Assembly: GCA_046538375.1 (NCBI GenBank)
Contig: JBKHJA010000013.1
Span: 1 to 34,671 of the forward strand
Direction: 5' to 3'
DNA from: JBKHJA01 sp046538375
GTDB lineage: Bacteria > Acidobacteriota > Aminicenantia > Aminicenantales > Aminicenantaceae
DNA: 34,671 nucleotides
Shown: positions 21,559-30,789 of the stretch, piece by piece
Numbering within the stretch: position 1 is the stretch's first letter
Layout: each line of letters begins with the position of its first letter
Notes under the pieces: model-generated
What the model was told of the DNA's origin: nothing
The model's input: only the letters and a program-made list of their open reading frames with translations
Database searches by the model: none
Made by a program: the position numbers and the translations under genes

Positions 21559-23907
21559 TTACAAAGGATACCGCCTGTTGAATTCGGGAAATCTTCTCTC
21601 TGTCAGAGCAGATAATCCCTCCAGGGCATCCGGGTGCTGGAAGGTGGGGATGAGAAAATGATCCAGTTCCCACTGGGCTCTTTCATCCAGTGATTTCCCT
21701 TCAAGGCAGCCTTCAAAGCCGTGGTTTATCAAACAGTCAGATATGAACACCGCATGAGGGGAGTTGTTGGCCACTCTCCGCGCTATCCTCTGGGCATAAA
21801 TCCGGCTCTCCCCGGAAAGAAAAATCTCTGCCTGTCCCCTCCCGTAAGCATAAAGTGTGGGGACAACATCGTTCTTCAGGAACAAATCTTTCATCCAGCG
21901 CATCTCTTCCCTCTCCTCGAAAGTAAGCTCTGAGGGCAGTTCTTCGATGTTCAGGGATTTTCTCTGTTGTGGAGTCAGAGGTCGGCCTCCATTATCCATG
22001 ATGGCCTGGCTCAATGCGGCAGCGGCTTCATCTCTTTTCCGGACCGGAACAAGGAAATCCGCCAGCCCTAAATATTTTATCAACCGTGGAGAAGAGGTGG
22101 AGGTTCCTCCGGCCAGTATATAATACCTGCTCAAAGCCAAGGCCAACTCGGGGTCATGGGTAGCCTCATAGATAGCCTGAGCAAGAGTCAAAGTTCCCCT
22201 TAATCCTGGATAGATTCCCAGCCGGGTTTCAGGAAAAGTGTAGGAAGTTCTGTCCGTTGCGATGACCAGCGAATCTGGATCCAGGGCGAAGGCCAGGGCC
22301 ACCTCCACCCCGCCGCCAAAGGCCGCTCCATCCACGATGGCGATTTTGGGCTTGCCGCTTCCGGTCATGTGGTGAAAGATGACCTCCTGCCACCTGGCTG
22401 TATCCTCCTTTATGCCCTCAAAATTCCCCTGGTTAATGTTTTTTACGAAATCAGGAACATTGGCGCCTGCGATAAAAGTTTTTATGGGGGCTGAATCGAA
22501 GACGATGACCTGGACTTTTTTATCCTCATTGGCCTGGTTGAAGCGAGCTTTTAAACTCCCAAAAACTCGATTGTCCAGGGCATTGGCTGCTCTGGGATTA
22601 GAAATCATGATCCGGGCGGTTCTGTCTTCCTGTTCCAGGCCGAAAACAACGGGATCCTGGGTGAGAGGCCATGGTTCACCTTTTTGAGCTTGAGAGATGA
22701 GAAGCTCAGGCAGGGGAAAATCTATTTCTTGGCGCTGAGCAAGCTCCATCCTGCCCTTCACCATCCGAAGGACTTGTCTGATCCCTATCCTGTTCATCAG
22801 AGCAAATGGACCTTCTCTCCACAGAAAAGCATTCTGACACAGTTTGTCCACCTCTTCCATCTCTATCACTCCTGCCTCCACCACTTCGGTGGCGGTCACG
22901 AAGCCAACCGCCAGGAATCTTTTTTTGAGCTCATCCACCAGCGCCAAGTCCCGTGGTTCCTTCCTGGCATCCTCCTCTGATACCCATTTCACTTTGGACT
23001 TTTCCTCTGTCTTTTGGTATTTCTCCAATATTTTTTTATAGCTTTCTGGGGGGCGGAAAAAGTTGCCGTAGACTTTATACAGCGGATCTCGGGGATCAGA
23101 AGAATCAGAGAATGAATACATGGTGTAAATGCCGATGGGAATGCCGGTGGCATCCATCAATCCCAGAAAACCCACCGGCATGTCAAAAGCTTTCTTTCCC
23201 GCAGCTTCTATGGAGGGAATATCATAACCTTCATCCACCATTCTGGCTGCTTCCAGAAGCAGGGAAACGAAGATCACATCAGCAGCCCCGCCCTTGCGGC
23301 TGTTGAGGATGGGAGTGGCCACTTTTCCGGCCAGCTTCATGTACCGGGCTGCGGTGCGGATACTTTCTGCAGAAGCCTTCTCTGTACCCGCGTATTCCCC
23401 GGCCCGATTCCTGTGGGGAAGGTAAAAATAATGCATCCATACCACTTTATCCGGTCTGTTTGTTTCCCCGGCCAGTTTATTGATGTCTAAAGAAGATGTG
23501 TTGGAAGCCAGTACCACATCAGGGGGGCAGTACTGGTCCAGAGTCCTGAATATCTGTTTTTTGATTTTTAAGTTTTCGGTGGCGGTTTCGATCACCAGGC
23601 GCAGGCTTCTCCCTCCGCAGGCCCGCTCATAACTGGTGGTGGTCAAAATCCTCTTTTTTATCTTCTGGACCTGAGAGTCAGAGAAAATCCCTGCTTTCCG
23701 GGCGGCTTCCAGCTCAGCGTCTACAGCAGCCAGAGCCCGCTCTAGGATTTCCTCGCTGATATCCAGGATCCCCACCCTGAATCCGCTTTGGGCATAAGCT
23801 TGGCCGATACTGGCGCCCATAGTCCCTGCGCCCACCACCAGCACTTCTACATCTTCCCAGGTTATACCTCCCACTTTTTTTATCTTTTTGTTTTCCTCTT
23901 TTTTCAT
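21559..23907 (-). CDS. Bifunctional 3-hydroxyacyl-CoA dehydrogenase/enoyl-CoA hydratase (FadN-like order)
   Basis: The 782-residue protein has an N-terminal dehydrogenase half (GAGTMGASIG near residue 26, ASNTSSLDI and WMHYFYLPH near 135-165 with the catalytic His) and a C-terminal enoyl-CoA hydratase half. The hydratase half retains both catalytic glutamates of crotonases (FGGGVEVAL and FPETRLGIYPGLRGT). Dehydrogenase first and hydratase last is the order of FadN-type proteins and the reverse of FadB. It would oxidise 3-hydroxyacyl-CoA and hydrate enoyl-CoA, fitting degradation of 3-hydroxypimeloyl-CoA and crotonyl-CoA. The ATG follows GGAGG by 8 bases, and the gene is 12 bp from the thiolase stop. 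Confidence 0.88.
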   Translation of the reverse strand: MKKEENKKIKKVGGITWEDVEVLVVGAGTMGASIGQAYAQSGFRVGILDISEEILERALAAVDAELEAARKAGIFSDSQVQKIKKRILTTTSYERACGGRSLRLVIETATENLKIKKQIFRTLDQYCPPDVVLASNTSSLDINKLAGETNRPDKVVWMHYFYLPHRNRAGEYAGTEKASAESIRTAARYMKLAGKVATPILNSRKGGAADVIFVSLLLEAARMVDEGYDIPSIEAAGKKAFDMPVGFLGLMDATGIPIGIYTMYSFSDSSDPRDPLYKVYGNFFRPPESYKKILEKYQKTEEKSKVKWVSEEDARKEPRDLALVDELKKRFLAVGFVTATEVVEAGVIEMEEVDKLCQNAFLWREGPFALMNRIGIRQVLRMVKGRMELAQRQEIDFPLPELLISQAQKGEPWPLTQDPVVFGLEQEDRTARIMISNPRAANALDNRVFGSLKARFNQANEDKKVQVIVFDSAPIKTFIAGANVPDFVKNINQGNFEGIKEDTARWQEVIFHHMTGSGKPKIAIVDGAAFGGGVEVALAFALDPDSLVIATDRTSYTFPETRLGIYPGLRGTLTLAQAIYEATHDPELALALSRYYILAGGTSTSSPRLIKYLGLADFLVPVRKRDEAAAALSQAIMDNGGRPLTPQQRKSLNIEELPSELTFEEREEMRWMKDLFLKNDVVPTLYAYGRGQAEIFLSGESRIYAQRIARRVANNSPHAVFISDCLINHGFEGCLEGKSLDERAQWELDHFLIPTFQHPDALEGLSALTERRFPEFNRRYPL

Positions 23908-23919
23908 GGACCCATCCTC

Positions 23920-25182
23920 CTATATCTTCTGCTTGGGAGCACAGCTTTCCACGATGACCGCTCCTCCCTGTCCTCCACCGATGCAGGCTGATGCCAATCC
24001 CCTCCCTCCCAGAGTGATCAGGGCTGTGATCAACCGCGCACCGGTGGCTCCCAGAGGATGCCCGAGGGCTATAGCACCACCGTTGACATTGACTTTAGAG
24101 CGGTCCAATCCCAGCTCTCGTTCTACGGCGAGATACTGCCCTGCAAAAGCCTCGTTTATTTCGATAAAATCCATGTCCTTCCAGGTCATTCCTGCTCTTG
24201 CCAGAGCTATCTGGGAGGCAGGGACAGGCCCGATGCCCATGTAGTGGGGATCCACGGCCGCTGTTCCCCAGGAGACCAGCCTCCCGATAGGATCCACTCC
24301 CAGTTCTTCAGCCTTCTTTTCCGTGGCCATCACCAGGGCGGCCCCTCCATCCACGATACCGCTGGAGTTCCCGGCAGTCTGTATTCCACCGGGCTTGACA
24401 GCATGCAAACGGGAAAGGATCTCCATGGTGGCCTCAGGACGAGGATGACTATCCTGGGAAACCTTCTTCTCTCCCCTCCTGGTTTTCAGGGTCACCGGAG
24501 TTATCTCCTCGGCCAGCCGCCCCTTATCCTGGGCATCCTTGGCTTTCATCTGGGAAGAGAGGGCAAACTCATCTGCTTCTTCTCGGGAGACTCCATAAAG
24601 CCGGGCCAGATTCTCCGCTGTTCCCATCATATCATCATCGATGTAAGTGTCTTTCAACCCATCCTTGAAAAGAGCATAGATTCTTGGTCCCCCCATGTAG
24701 GGATAGCCGAAAGCAGAGCCAAACTGAAGAGTAGGCGATTGGCTGGTGCTTTCATAACCGCCCACCAGCACAACCTCGCTCTCTTCCAGGATGAGCTGCT
24801 TGGCTCCCTGGATAACCGCTTCTCCTCCTGAAAAACAGATGCGGTTGACAGTCAGTCCAGGAGCAAAAAAACTGAGGCCTGCTCTCAAGCCCACGTGGCG
24901 TGCTCCATAATGGGAATCGATGCTGGTGTGCTGGGCATTCCCGAATATGGCTTCATTGATGACTTCCTCTCTGCCCTGAAGCCCGGCCCGCTTGATAGCC
25001 GCTCTGGCCGCGTAAGCACCCAGCTCGATGGGAGGCACATCTTTCAAATCTCCCCCCACCTCACCAAAGGGAGTACGGGTGGCAGAAAGAAACACGATGT
25101 TTATTTTCTTTTCTTTCATCAAGGCCACCCCTCCACCGCTGATGTGTGGCGGAATGTGAAATATGTTTTTTTTCTGTTTCAT
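23920..25182 (-). CDS. Acetyl-CoA acetyltransferase (classical thiolase)
   Basis: All thiolase landmarks are present: RTPFGEVGG at the N-terminus, the nucleophile in NRICFSGGEA, NEAFAGQY, GHPLGATGAR and the second catalytic cysteine in ACIGGGQGG. The start is ambiguous: ATG 25182 has AGGAGG 7 bases upstream (420 residues), while ATG 25119 fits the family N-terminus better (399 residues) and has GGAGGGG upstream. It would cleave 3-oxopimeloyl-CoA to glutaryl-CoA and acetyl-CoA, or acetoacetyl-CoA to two acetyl-CoA. It sits directly behind the ring-opening hydrolase gene. Confidence 0.9.
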   Translation of the reverse strand: MKQKKNIFHIPPHISGGGVALMKEKKINIVFLSATRTPFGEVGGDLKDVPPIELGAYAARAAIKRAGLQGREEVINEAIFGNAQHTSIDSHYGARHVGLRAGLSFFAPGLTVNRICFSGGEAVIQGAKQLILEESEVVLVGGYESTSQSPTLQFGSAFGYPYMGGPRIYALFKDGLKDTYIDDDMMGTAENLARLYGVSREEADEFALSSQMKAKDAQDKGRLAEEITPVTLKTRRGEKKVSQDSHPRPEATMEILSRLHAVKPGGIQTAGNSSGIVDGGAALVMATEKKAEELGVDPIGRLVSWGTAAVDPHYMGIGPVPASQIALARAGMTWKDMDFIEINEAFAGQYLAVERELGLDRSKVNVNGGAIALGHPLGATGARLITALITLGGRGLASACIGGGQGGAVIVESCAPKQKI

Positions 25183-25226
25183 GCAAGCTCCTCCTCGGCT
25201 AAAAAGGGATTTGGCTGTTATCTCTT

Positions 25227-26357
25227 TTATTCTTTGGGCTTGGGAAGGACAGCCTCCATAAAAGCCTCATCCACAGGCATTCCCTGAGCCACCAGCTGTC
25301 TGTATTTGATGAAATCAATAGTATCCTGTCCGGTTATCTTTTTGGTGTTAAAAGCATGAAAGCCCAGGAACGCCTCTGTGGCCATGTTCGCTGACAGCCA
25401 ATGGCGATTGTAGTTCTTTGCCATATCCCAGAAAAATTTCTTCTTGGCTCTCACGCTGTCGATAGATTTCATCAAACATCCCGGGAAAAGGTTGGCGAAT
25501 TTCCAGATGATCTCATAGACAGCTTTGTCCAAGAGTTCAAAATCAGCCGGTGATGTCTTGACCAATTGTCTTGCTTTCTTTCCTTCTTCCCCTCTCAGGA
25601 ATTCTCCGTAAACGATTTCTCCATCCTGGATATATTTATCCGTGATCACAGCCGGATTGCGGATGAACTTTCCGTCCTGCTTTATGACCGGAACAGCCTT
25701 ACTGATGAGCCCCAGTCTCTTCATCTTGTAGGCGCTCCACAATTCACAGGAAACACAATTCCAGATGGCATCCTCTATGCTTAAAAACCAGGGCAGGAAA
25801 TCCGACGACCCTCCATCCGGTGCCGAGCCGTGACGGGGACCAGCCTGGCCGAAAATGGCTGTATCTGCAGATACGGCCAGATCACAGGCCATGCCTATCT
25901 CCTGGCCTCCGGCAATCCTCATCCCGTTTACCCGACAGACAGTGGGTTTTTTGCACATCAGGATGGAATCCACCATGCCGTTGAAAAGATCCATGTACTC
26001 ACCGTATTCACTGGGCCTTCCCGCGTAGTACTCTGCATATTCTTTGGTGTTTCCTCCTGTACAGAAGGCTTTATCACCCGCTGCGGTGAACACTGCCGCC
26101 ACCACGCTCCTGTCCAGCGAGGCGTTCTGGAACCCGGCAGTCACTCCCTTCACCATCTTGGTGGTGTAAGAATTGTACTGAGCAGGGTTATTGAGGATGA
26201 TCCAGGCAGAATAAAGCCCTTCCATTTCTTTTCCGGAAGGATCCTTCAGAGGCCTCTTCTCATAAACCGTGCATGGAGGTTCTGTCCCCCAATGCTCCTT
26301 TCCCCAAAGCAGGTGATCTTTGATTTCCTTATCCTTTTTTAGCCAATCTAAACTCAA
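25227..26357 (-). CDS. oah: 6-oxocyclohex-1-ene-1-carbonyl-CoA hydrolase (ring-opening; BamA/BzdY/Oah)
   Basis: The 376-residue crotonase-family protein matches BzdY/BamA in length and in the marker region: FCTGGNTKEYAEYYAGRPSE near residue 98, followed by FNGMVDSILMCKKPTVCRVNG and GGQEIGMACDLA. The enzyme adds water and hydrolytically opens the alicyclic ring to give 3-hydroxypimeloyl-CoA, the committed step of anaerobic benzoyl-CoA degradation. The start codon is TTG, with a strong AAAGGAGG formed by the last codons of the symporter gene one base away; no nearby ATG fits as well. This is the most diagnostic gene of the right half of the window. Confidence 0.94.
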   Translation of the reverse strand: MSLDWLKKDKEIKDHLLWGKEHWGTEPPCTVYEKRPLKDPSGKEMEGLYSAWIILNNPAQYNSYTTKMVKGVTAGFQNASLDRSVVAAVFTAAGDKAFCTGGNTKEYAEYYAGRPSEYGEYMDLFNGMVDSILMCKKPTVCRVNGMRIAGGQEIGMACDLAVSADTAIFGQAGPRHGSAPDGGSSDFLPWFLSIEDAIWNCVSCELWSAYKMKRLGLISKAVPVIKQDGKFIRNPAVITDKYIQDGEIVYGEFLRGEEGKKARQLVKTSPADFELLDKAVYEIIWKFANLFPGCLMKSIDSVRAKKKFFWDMAKNYNRHWLSANMATEAFLGFHAFNTKKITGQDTIDFIKYRQLVAQGMPVDEAFMEAVLPKPKE

Positions 26358-26358
26358 T

Positions 26359-27792
26359 TTATCCTCCTTTTGGCAAAAAATATTGATTGGATTTTATCCT
26401 TCTTTTATCTATAACGGCAACCAGAAAAAAAGTCACCAAACTGACTATCCAGCAAAAATAGATGGGATGGGGAAGATCAAGTTTTTGAAAAAAAGAGCTC
26501 AATGGAGGGAATACCACCCAGAGCCCCAGAGCTGCCATGGACATGAGCAGAGTCCAGGCGGCATGTGACCGTCTGCACACAGAGGGCCAGAACAGAGTCA
26601 TCAGAGTCACCAGGGTGTAGGCAGTGGTTAAAGAAAGGCCGATGAGCAGGGTTTTTAAAATGCCAGAAACAGAAAGAGCCAGGAGATAGGTGCAAACGCT
26701 CAGCACAAACACGGAAATCTGTGATATGATCTTTTCCTTTTTCTCTTTTAGGTCCGGAGCCACAAACCTTTTGATCAAATCCCCCACCACCAGGGTGGCA
26801 CTTCCCACCAGGAGCGCAGAAGCAGTGGAAACATCAGCCGCCCACAGGCCGGCAAGAACAAGCCCAGCCACCACCGGACTCAAGCTCAACACGGTGCGGG
26901 GCAGAGCCTCGGTGGGAATGATTCCTGGATGAAGAATGGTGGCAGCGAGACCTATGACCGCGCTGATGAAACCCACCGGAAGGATGATCAATCCCCCGGC
27001 GATAAAACCCCGGCTGGCGGACTGCGAATCCTTGGCAGCAAAGGTTATCTGCACCACTGACTGCACAGAAAAAGCCATGGTGCACATGACCATGAACCAG
27101 GCAAGGATCAGGGCCCAGCCGATGGCCCCCGGATCAAAACCGGGATGATGGGCAGGGAGTTTAGAAACCAGCTCTCCCACCCCTCCTATCTTGCCCACCG
27201 CTATCACCGCTCCCAGGAGAACGCCGGTATAAATGAGAACCACATTGATGATGTTGGTCAGGCCTGCGGCCCAAAAACCGCCGATCAGGGTAATCCCCAC
27301 AAAGACCAAAGCGGTGGCAAACATCCCGCTCTTGAAGCTAAACACCTGGGGAAGGAGAGAAGAAAGGATGGCTCCGCCAGCCACATATTGAAGAGAGGTG
27401 ATGACGATCTGAAGGACAAGCTGTCCCACCACGCCAATGACGCGGCCGGAAATACTGTAGTGTCTTTCGAAAAGCTCGGGAAGAGTGGCCACTTCCATCC
27501 GGCGGTAGCGCCGGGCAACCGTTAGGCCTACCAGAACAGCTCCAGCAGCCCAGGCAGCATTATACCAGCCGGCTGATATCCCGGCATGATAAGCTCTCTC
27601 AGCCACTCCCACCGTGGAAGCCCCACCCACAGCCAATCCGGCCAGAAGAGGAGCCACCACCCAGCCGGGAAGATTCCGACCGGCCAGAAGATAGGCGATC
27701 ATCCCCCCTCGGCTCAAACGGCGGGTGACCCAGGTGACAGAATACAGAAAGATGATGTACAAGCAGACGATGATCAAAGGTACCCAGTTCAC
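26359..27792 (-). CDS. Sodium:solute symporter family transporter
   Basis: The 477-residue protein is strongly hydrophobic, with about 12-13 membrane segments starting at residue 4, and shows the SSS-family region GWYNAAWAAGAVLVGLTVARRYRRMEVATLPELFERHYS cut by charged cytoplasmic loops. It probably imports an organic acid with sodium. Placed directly before oah, it is a candidate benzoate or related aromatic-acid importer, which is inference from position. The start codon is GTG (27792), with only a weak AAGG upstream. Confidence 0.83.
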   Translation of the reverse strand: MNWVPLIIVCLYIIFLYSVTWVTRRLSRGGMIAYLLAGRNLPGWVVAPLLAGLAVGGASTVGVAERAYHAGISAGWYNAAWAAGAVLVGLTVARRYRRMEVATLPELFERHYSISGRVIGVVGQLVLQIVITSLQYVAGGAILSSLLPQVFSFKSGMFATALVFVGITLIGGFWAAGLTNIINVVLIYTGVLLGAVIAVGKIGGVGELVSKLPAHHPGFDPGAIGWALILAWFMVMCTMAFSVQSVVQITFAAKDSQSASRGFIAGGLIILPVGFISAVIGLAATILHPGIIPTEALPRTVLSLSPVVAGLVLAGLWAADVSTASALLVGSATLVVGDLIKRFVAPDLKEKKEKIISQISVFVLSVCTYLLALSVSGILKTLLIGLSLTTAYTLVTLMTLFWPSVCRRSHAAWTLLMSMAALGLWVVFPPLSSFFQKLDLPHPIYFCWIVSLVTFFLVAVIDKRRIKSNQYFLPKGG

Positions 27793-27860
27793 CTTATTCT
27801 TTCAGTTGCCCCCAGAGCGGTTTAAATAAAAAGCAGGGGAAAAGCAGCCTGTCCCGTCTT

Positions 27861-29942
27861 TCATCTGGCTGTCTTCAGGCGGGCATCCACCACCACTGCA
27901 CCTTTCCCTTCCTCCAGGGCAAACACAGGATTCAAATCCATTTCATCAATTTCAGGAAAGTCAGATGCCAGCTGCGAAAAGCGGATCAAAATTTCCACCA
28001 GTTTAGAAAAATCTACGCTCTTCTCCCCTCTGGTCCCTTCCAGAACAGGATAGCCCTGGATGGAGCGGATTATATCCACGGCCTGCTCCTCTGAGAGAGG
28101 AGCCAGCCTGAATTGAACATCTCTGAGAGTCTCCACAAAGATCCCCCCCAGCCCGAACATGATGGTGGGCTGAAGTTCTTCATTCCTCTTGGCTCCTATG
28201 ATCACTTCTTTACCCTGGGTGAGGTATTCCTGGAGGATAAAACCTGGTTTCTTCTCAGCGAATGTGCCGGACATTTTTTCAAAAGCACTCAAAAGCGCTG
28301 CCTTGTCCCTAAGATTAACCGCCACTCCCCCCACTTCTGTTTTGTGGACGATGTCCTCAGCATCCACCTTCAACACCAGGGGATAGCCTATGTTGTGAGC
28401 AGCTTTTTCCAGTTCTGGTTGATTCTTTATTCTCTCTGTTTTCACAGTGGGTATCCGGTAGCACCGGAGGAGATCAAAGACCTCCGCTTGAGGCAGAAAC
28501 TTCTGTTTGCCCTTATGACGGTTCATGATTTTTTGTGCACCGGCTTTGTCCACCTGATATTTTTTATAAGAGGGGGGTTTCCTGTGTATGATCTTCCCGT
28601 ATTCGGTCATGGCGGAAAGGACTCGGGCCGCTGTTTCTGCAAAATGATAAACAGGGATCCCGCTTTCTCTGATCAGGCGGATGACTTCTGCCCATTTCTC
28701 TGTGGTTATGACCTGACAGACAATAGGTTTGGACGCGCTCCTGCCGATCTCCCCCAGCTTTCTGGCAATTCCTTCACAGTCAACAAACGGGGCGGTGACA
28801 AAAACGAGCAGAAGGGAATCAATGTGGGGATCTTTAAGGAGTGCCTCTACTGTGCCTCCGTACTGCTGGGGTCCTGCAGTGGCCACCACATCCACAGGAT
28901 TAGAGACGATGGCCTCCTGGAAGACAAGTTTCTTCAGGATCTGTTTAGTCTGGGGGCTCAGCTCAGCCAGTCTGAGCCCTCTAGCCACAGCTTCATCCAC
29001 CCCGATAATCGCCGGCCCGCCTGTGTTGGTGACAATAACAACCCTGTCTTTTCTGGGCACCGGCTGGCTGGAAAAGGCGACGGCTGCATCAACCATATCT
29101 TCCTGGGTGTAGAAACGAAGAACACCGCTCTTTTTGAAAATCACGTCGATCAGAGTTTCCTGCTCCACCAGGGCCCCGGTGTGAGAAGCCACAGCTTTTG
29201 TCCCTTCTGATGTTCTCCCTGTTTTTAAAGCAAGGATGGGCTTGTGGGGAGTCACCCGGCTGGCCACCTCCAGAAATCCGGCGGGATCCTTGAGAGTTTC
29301 CATGTGAACCATGATCACTTTTGTCCCCTCATCCTGGCCGTAATGATCGATGATTTCGTTCATGCTCACATCAGATTCGTTGCCAAAACTGGAATACATC
29401 CTTATTCCCATTCCCACATTATAGAGGTGCAGTTTCAGGGTCTCTCCCACTCCTCCGCTCTGGGCCACGATAGAAATATTCCCGGGGAACATGGGAACAA
29501 AAGTGAAATTGGCATACACAGAGATTTCAGGATCAGAATTTTGGATGCCCTGGGAGTTTGGTCCATAGATACGCATTCCGTGTTTATGGGCGATGTCCAC
29601 AATCTGTTCTTCCAGCTTCGCTCCCTCCTCTCCCACTTCCTTAAACCCAGCGGTATGAACAATGGCAAATTTAACTCCCTTCTGGCCGCACTGCTCGATC
29701 ACCTGAGGAACCAGGGTGTTTTTGATGGAAATATTCACCAGGTCCACATCATCAGGAACATCCTCCACTGAAGGATAAGCTCTGAAGCTTTTGATATATT
29801 TGGATTTAGGGTTGATGGGATAAATAGGACCTTTAAAGTTGTGGTCAACAAGGTTTTTGAGCACAATATGACCAATACTCAAAGGATTATTGGAAGCCCC
29901 GATGATGGCCACTGATTTTGGCTTGAATAAAGCATCAAGCAT
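27861..29942 (-). CDS. NDP-forming acyl-CoA synthetase, fused alpha and beta domains (acetyl-CoA synthetase ADP-forming type)
   Basis: The 693-residue protein begins with a CoA-binding Rossmann domain (PKSVAIIGASNNP), continues with succinyl-CoA-synthetase-like domains (VAQSGGVGE, then ASHTGALVEQ with the candidate phosphohistidine near residue 257) and ends with an ATP-grasp domain from about 470 (PLVLKVDAEDIVHKTEVGGV...EMDLNPVF). Such enzymes interconvert acyl-CoA plus ADP plus phosphate with acid plus ATP. It could conserve energy from an acyl-CoA product or activate an aromatic acid cheaply. No AMP-forming benzoate-CoA ligase occurs in the window. The ATG follows AAGGAGG formed by the end of the activase gene. 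Confidence 0.87.
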   Translation of the reverse strand: MLDALFKPKSVAIIGASNNPLSIGHIVLKNLVDHNFKGPIYPINPKSKYIKSFRAYPSVEDVPDDVDLVNISIKNTLVPQVIEQCGQKGVKFAIVHTAGFKEVGEEGAKLEEQIVDIAHKHGMRIYGPNSQGIQNSDPEISVYANFTFVPMFPGNISIVAQSGGVGETLKLHLYNVGMGIRMYSSFGNESDVSMNEIIDHYGQDEGTKVIMVHMETLKDPAGFLEVASRVTPHKPILALKTGRTSEGTKAVASHTGALVEQETLIDVIFKKSGVLRFYTQEDMVDAAVAFSSQPVPRKDRVVIVTNTGGPAIIGVDEAVARGLRLAELSPQTKQILKKLVFQEAIVSNPVDVVATAGPQQYGGTVEALLKDPHIDSLLLVFVTAPFVDCEGIARKLGEIGRSASKPIVCQVITTEKWAEVIRLIRESGIPVYHFAETAARVLSAMTEYGKIIHRKPPSYKKYQVDKAGAQKIMNRHKGKQKFLPQAEVFDLLRCYRIPTVKTERIKNQPELEKAAHNIGYPLVLKVDAEDIVHKTEVGGVAVNLRDKAALLSAFEKMSGTFAEKKPGFILQEYLTQGKEVIIGAKRNEELQPTIMFGLGGIFVETLRDVQFRLAPLSEEQAVDIIRSIQGYPVLEGTRGEKSVDFSKLVEILIRFSQLASDFPEIDEMDLNPVFALEEGKGAVVVDARLKTAR

Positions 29943-29943
29943 T

Positions 29944-30720
29944 TCAACCTCCTTTTGCTTCTAAAGCATACAGGGCCGCTCCAAATGCGCCCGTCAATTG
30001 AGGAAGCGGAGGCACAAATACCTTTCTGTTTAATCTTTCTTCCAACATTTTGACCAAGTAAGGATTATAAGCCACCACTCCCCCGCTCATGACAATATTC
30101 CCTTCTAAAGGGTCCATCTCCATGGCTCTTTTAATGACCGAACCAAAAATGCCTTTTATGATATCTTTTACCGCTGTCCCTTCTCTTATTTTGGTCAGGA
30201 TTTCTGTGGCTGTGAATACTGTACAGTAGCTCCCGATCTGGACATTTTTCTCTGCCTTTTCGGCAAGCTGGTTGAGCCTGTCCATTTTCACTTGAAGACG
30301 GCGGGCTATTTCTTCCAGGAAGGCTCCTGTTCCCGCCGCACATTTGCGGTTCATCTTGAAACCCACCCTTTTTCCAGAATCATCGATCTTGATGATTTTG
30401 CTGTCTTGGCCTCCGATATCAATCAGAGTATGGGCACGGGGAAAATAAAAAAAACTTCCTTTGGCATGACAGCTTATCTCTGTCTTGATTCTGTGGACAA
30501 AGGGAACATTCCTTCTTCCGTATCCGGTGGCCACCACCACACAGCGGGGTTGAATCTTTTTTGAGGTCTTGTTTTGGGATTCATGGAAGGTTTGAGCAGC
30601 AGCAGCATTGAAATCGGCACCGGAATTTGCTACCGCATGGCCCAGGACTTTCCTGTTTCTGTCGATGATAACGGCTTTGGTGGTGGAAGCCCCCACATCA
30701 ATTCCCGCAAAATAATTCAT
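29944..30720 (-). CDS. 2-hydroxyacyl-CoA dehydratase/benzoyl-CoA reductase activase (third BcrA/HgdC-type ATPase)
   Basis: From ATG 30720 the protein has 258 residues; an ATG two codons earlier is possible. It shows GIDVGASTTK, the ATGYGR motif, IDIGGQDSKII, and cluster cysteines in NRKCAAGTGAF and SYCTVFTATE. It is closer in motifs to stand-alone HgdC/YjiL activases than to BzdP. It follows the dehydratase-like gene at a 69-bp gap with a hairpin, and it probably activates that protein by ATP-driven electron transfer from ferredoxin. Confidence 0.88.
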   Translation of the reverse strand: MNYFAGIDVGASTTKAVIIDRNRKVLGHAVANSGADFNAAAAQTFHESQNKTSKKIQPRCVVVATGYGRRNVPFVHRIKTEISCHAKGSFFYFPRAHTLIDIGGQDSKIIKIDDSGKRVGFKMNRKCAAGTGAFLEEIARRLQVKMDRLNQLAEKAEKNVQIGSYCTVFTATEILTKIREGTAVKDIIKGIFGSVIKRAMEMDPLEGNIVMSGGVVAYNPYLVKMLEERLNRKVFVPPLPQLTGAFGAALYALEAKGG

Positions 30721-30743
30721 GGTCATTTAAAAAGCCCGCCCGC

Positions 30744-30761
30744 CTGGATTAATCAATCCAG
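30744..30761 (-). other. Perfect hairpin between dehydratase-like and activase genes
   Basis: CTGGATT and AATCCAG pair perfectly around a 4-base loop. On the minus strand it is followed by a GC-rich stretch and then TTTTT just before the activase start. It could be a processing, attenuation or mRNA-stability element; it is not a standard terminator because the T-run is 10 bases away. Confidence 0.35.
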
Positions 30762-30789
30762 CAAAGGCACGCTCACTTTTTTAATCCTG

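Noticed and set aside
28113..29210. Plus-strand open frame of 365 codons antisense to the NDP-forming acyl-CoA synthetase
   Set aside because: The translation has no recognisable motif and lies entirely opposite a strongly supported gene.
30744..30761. Hairpin before the activase gene as an intrinsic terminator
   Set aside because: The T-run is separated from the stem by a GC-rich decamer, and the following gene needs read-through, so it is listed only as a hairpin.
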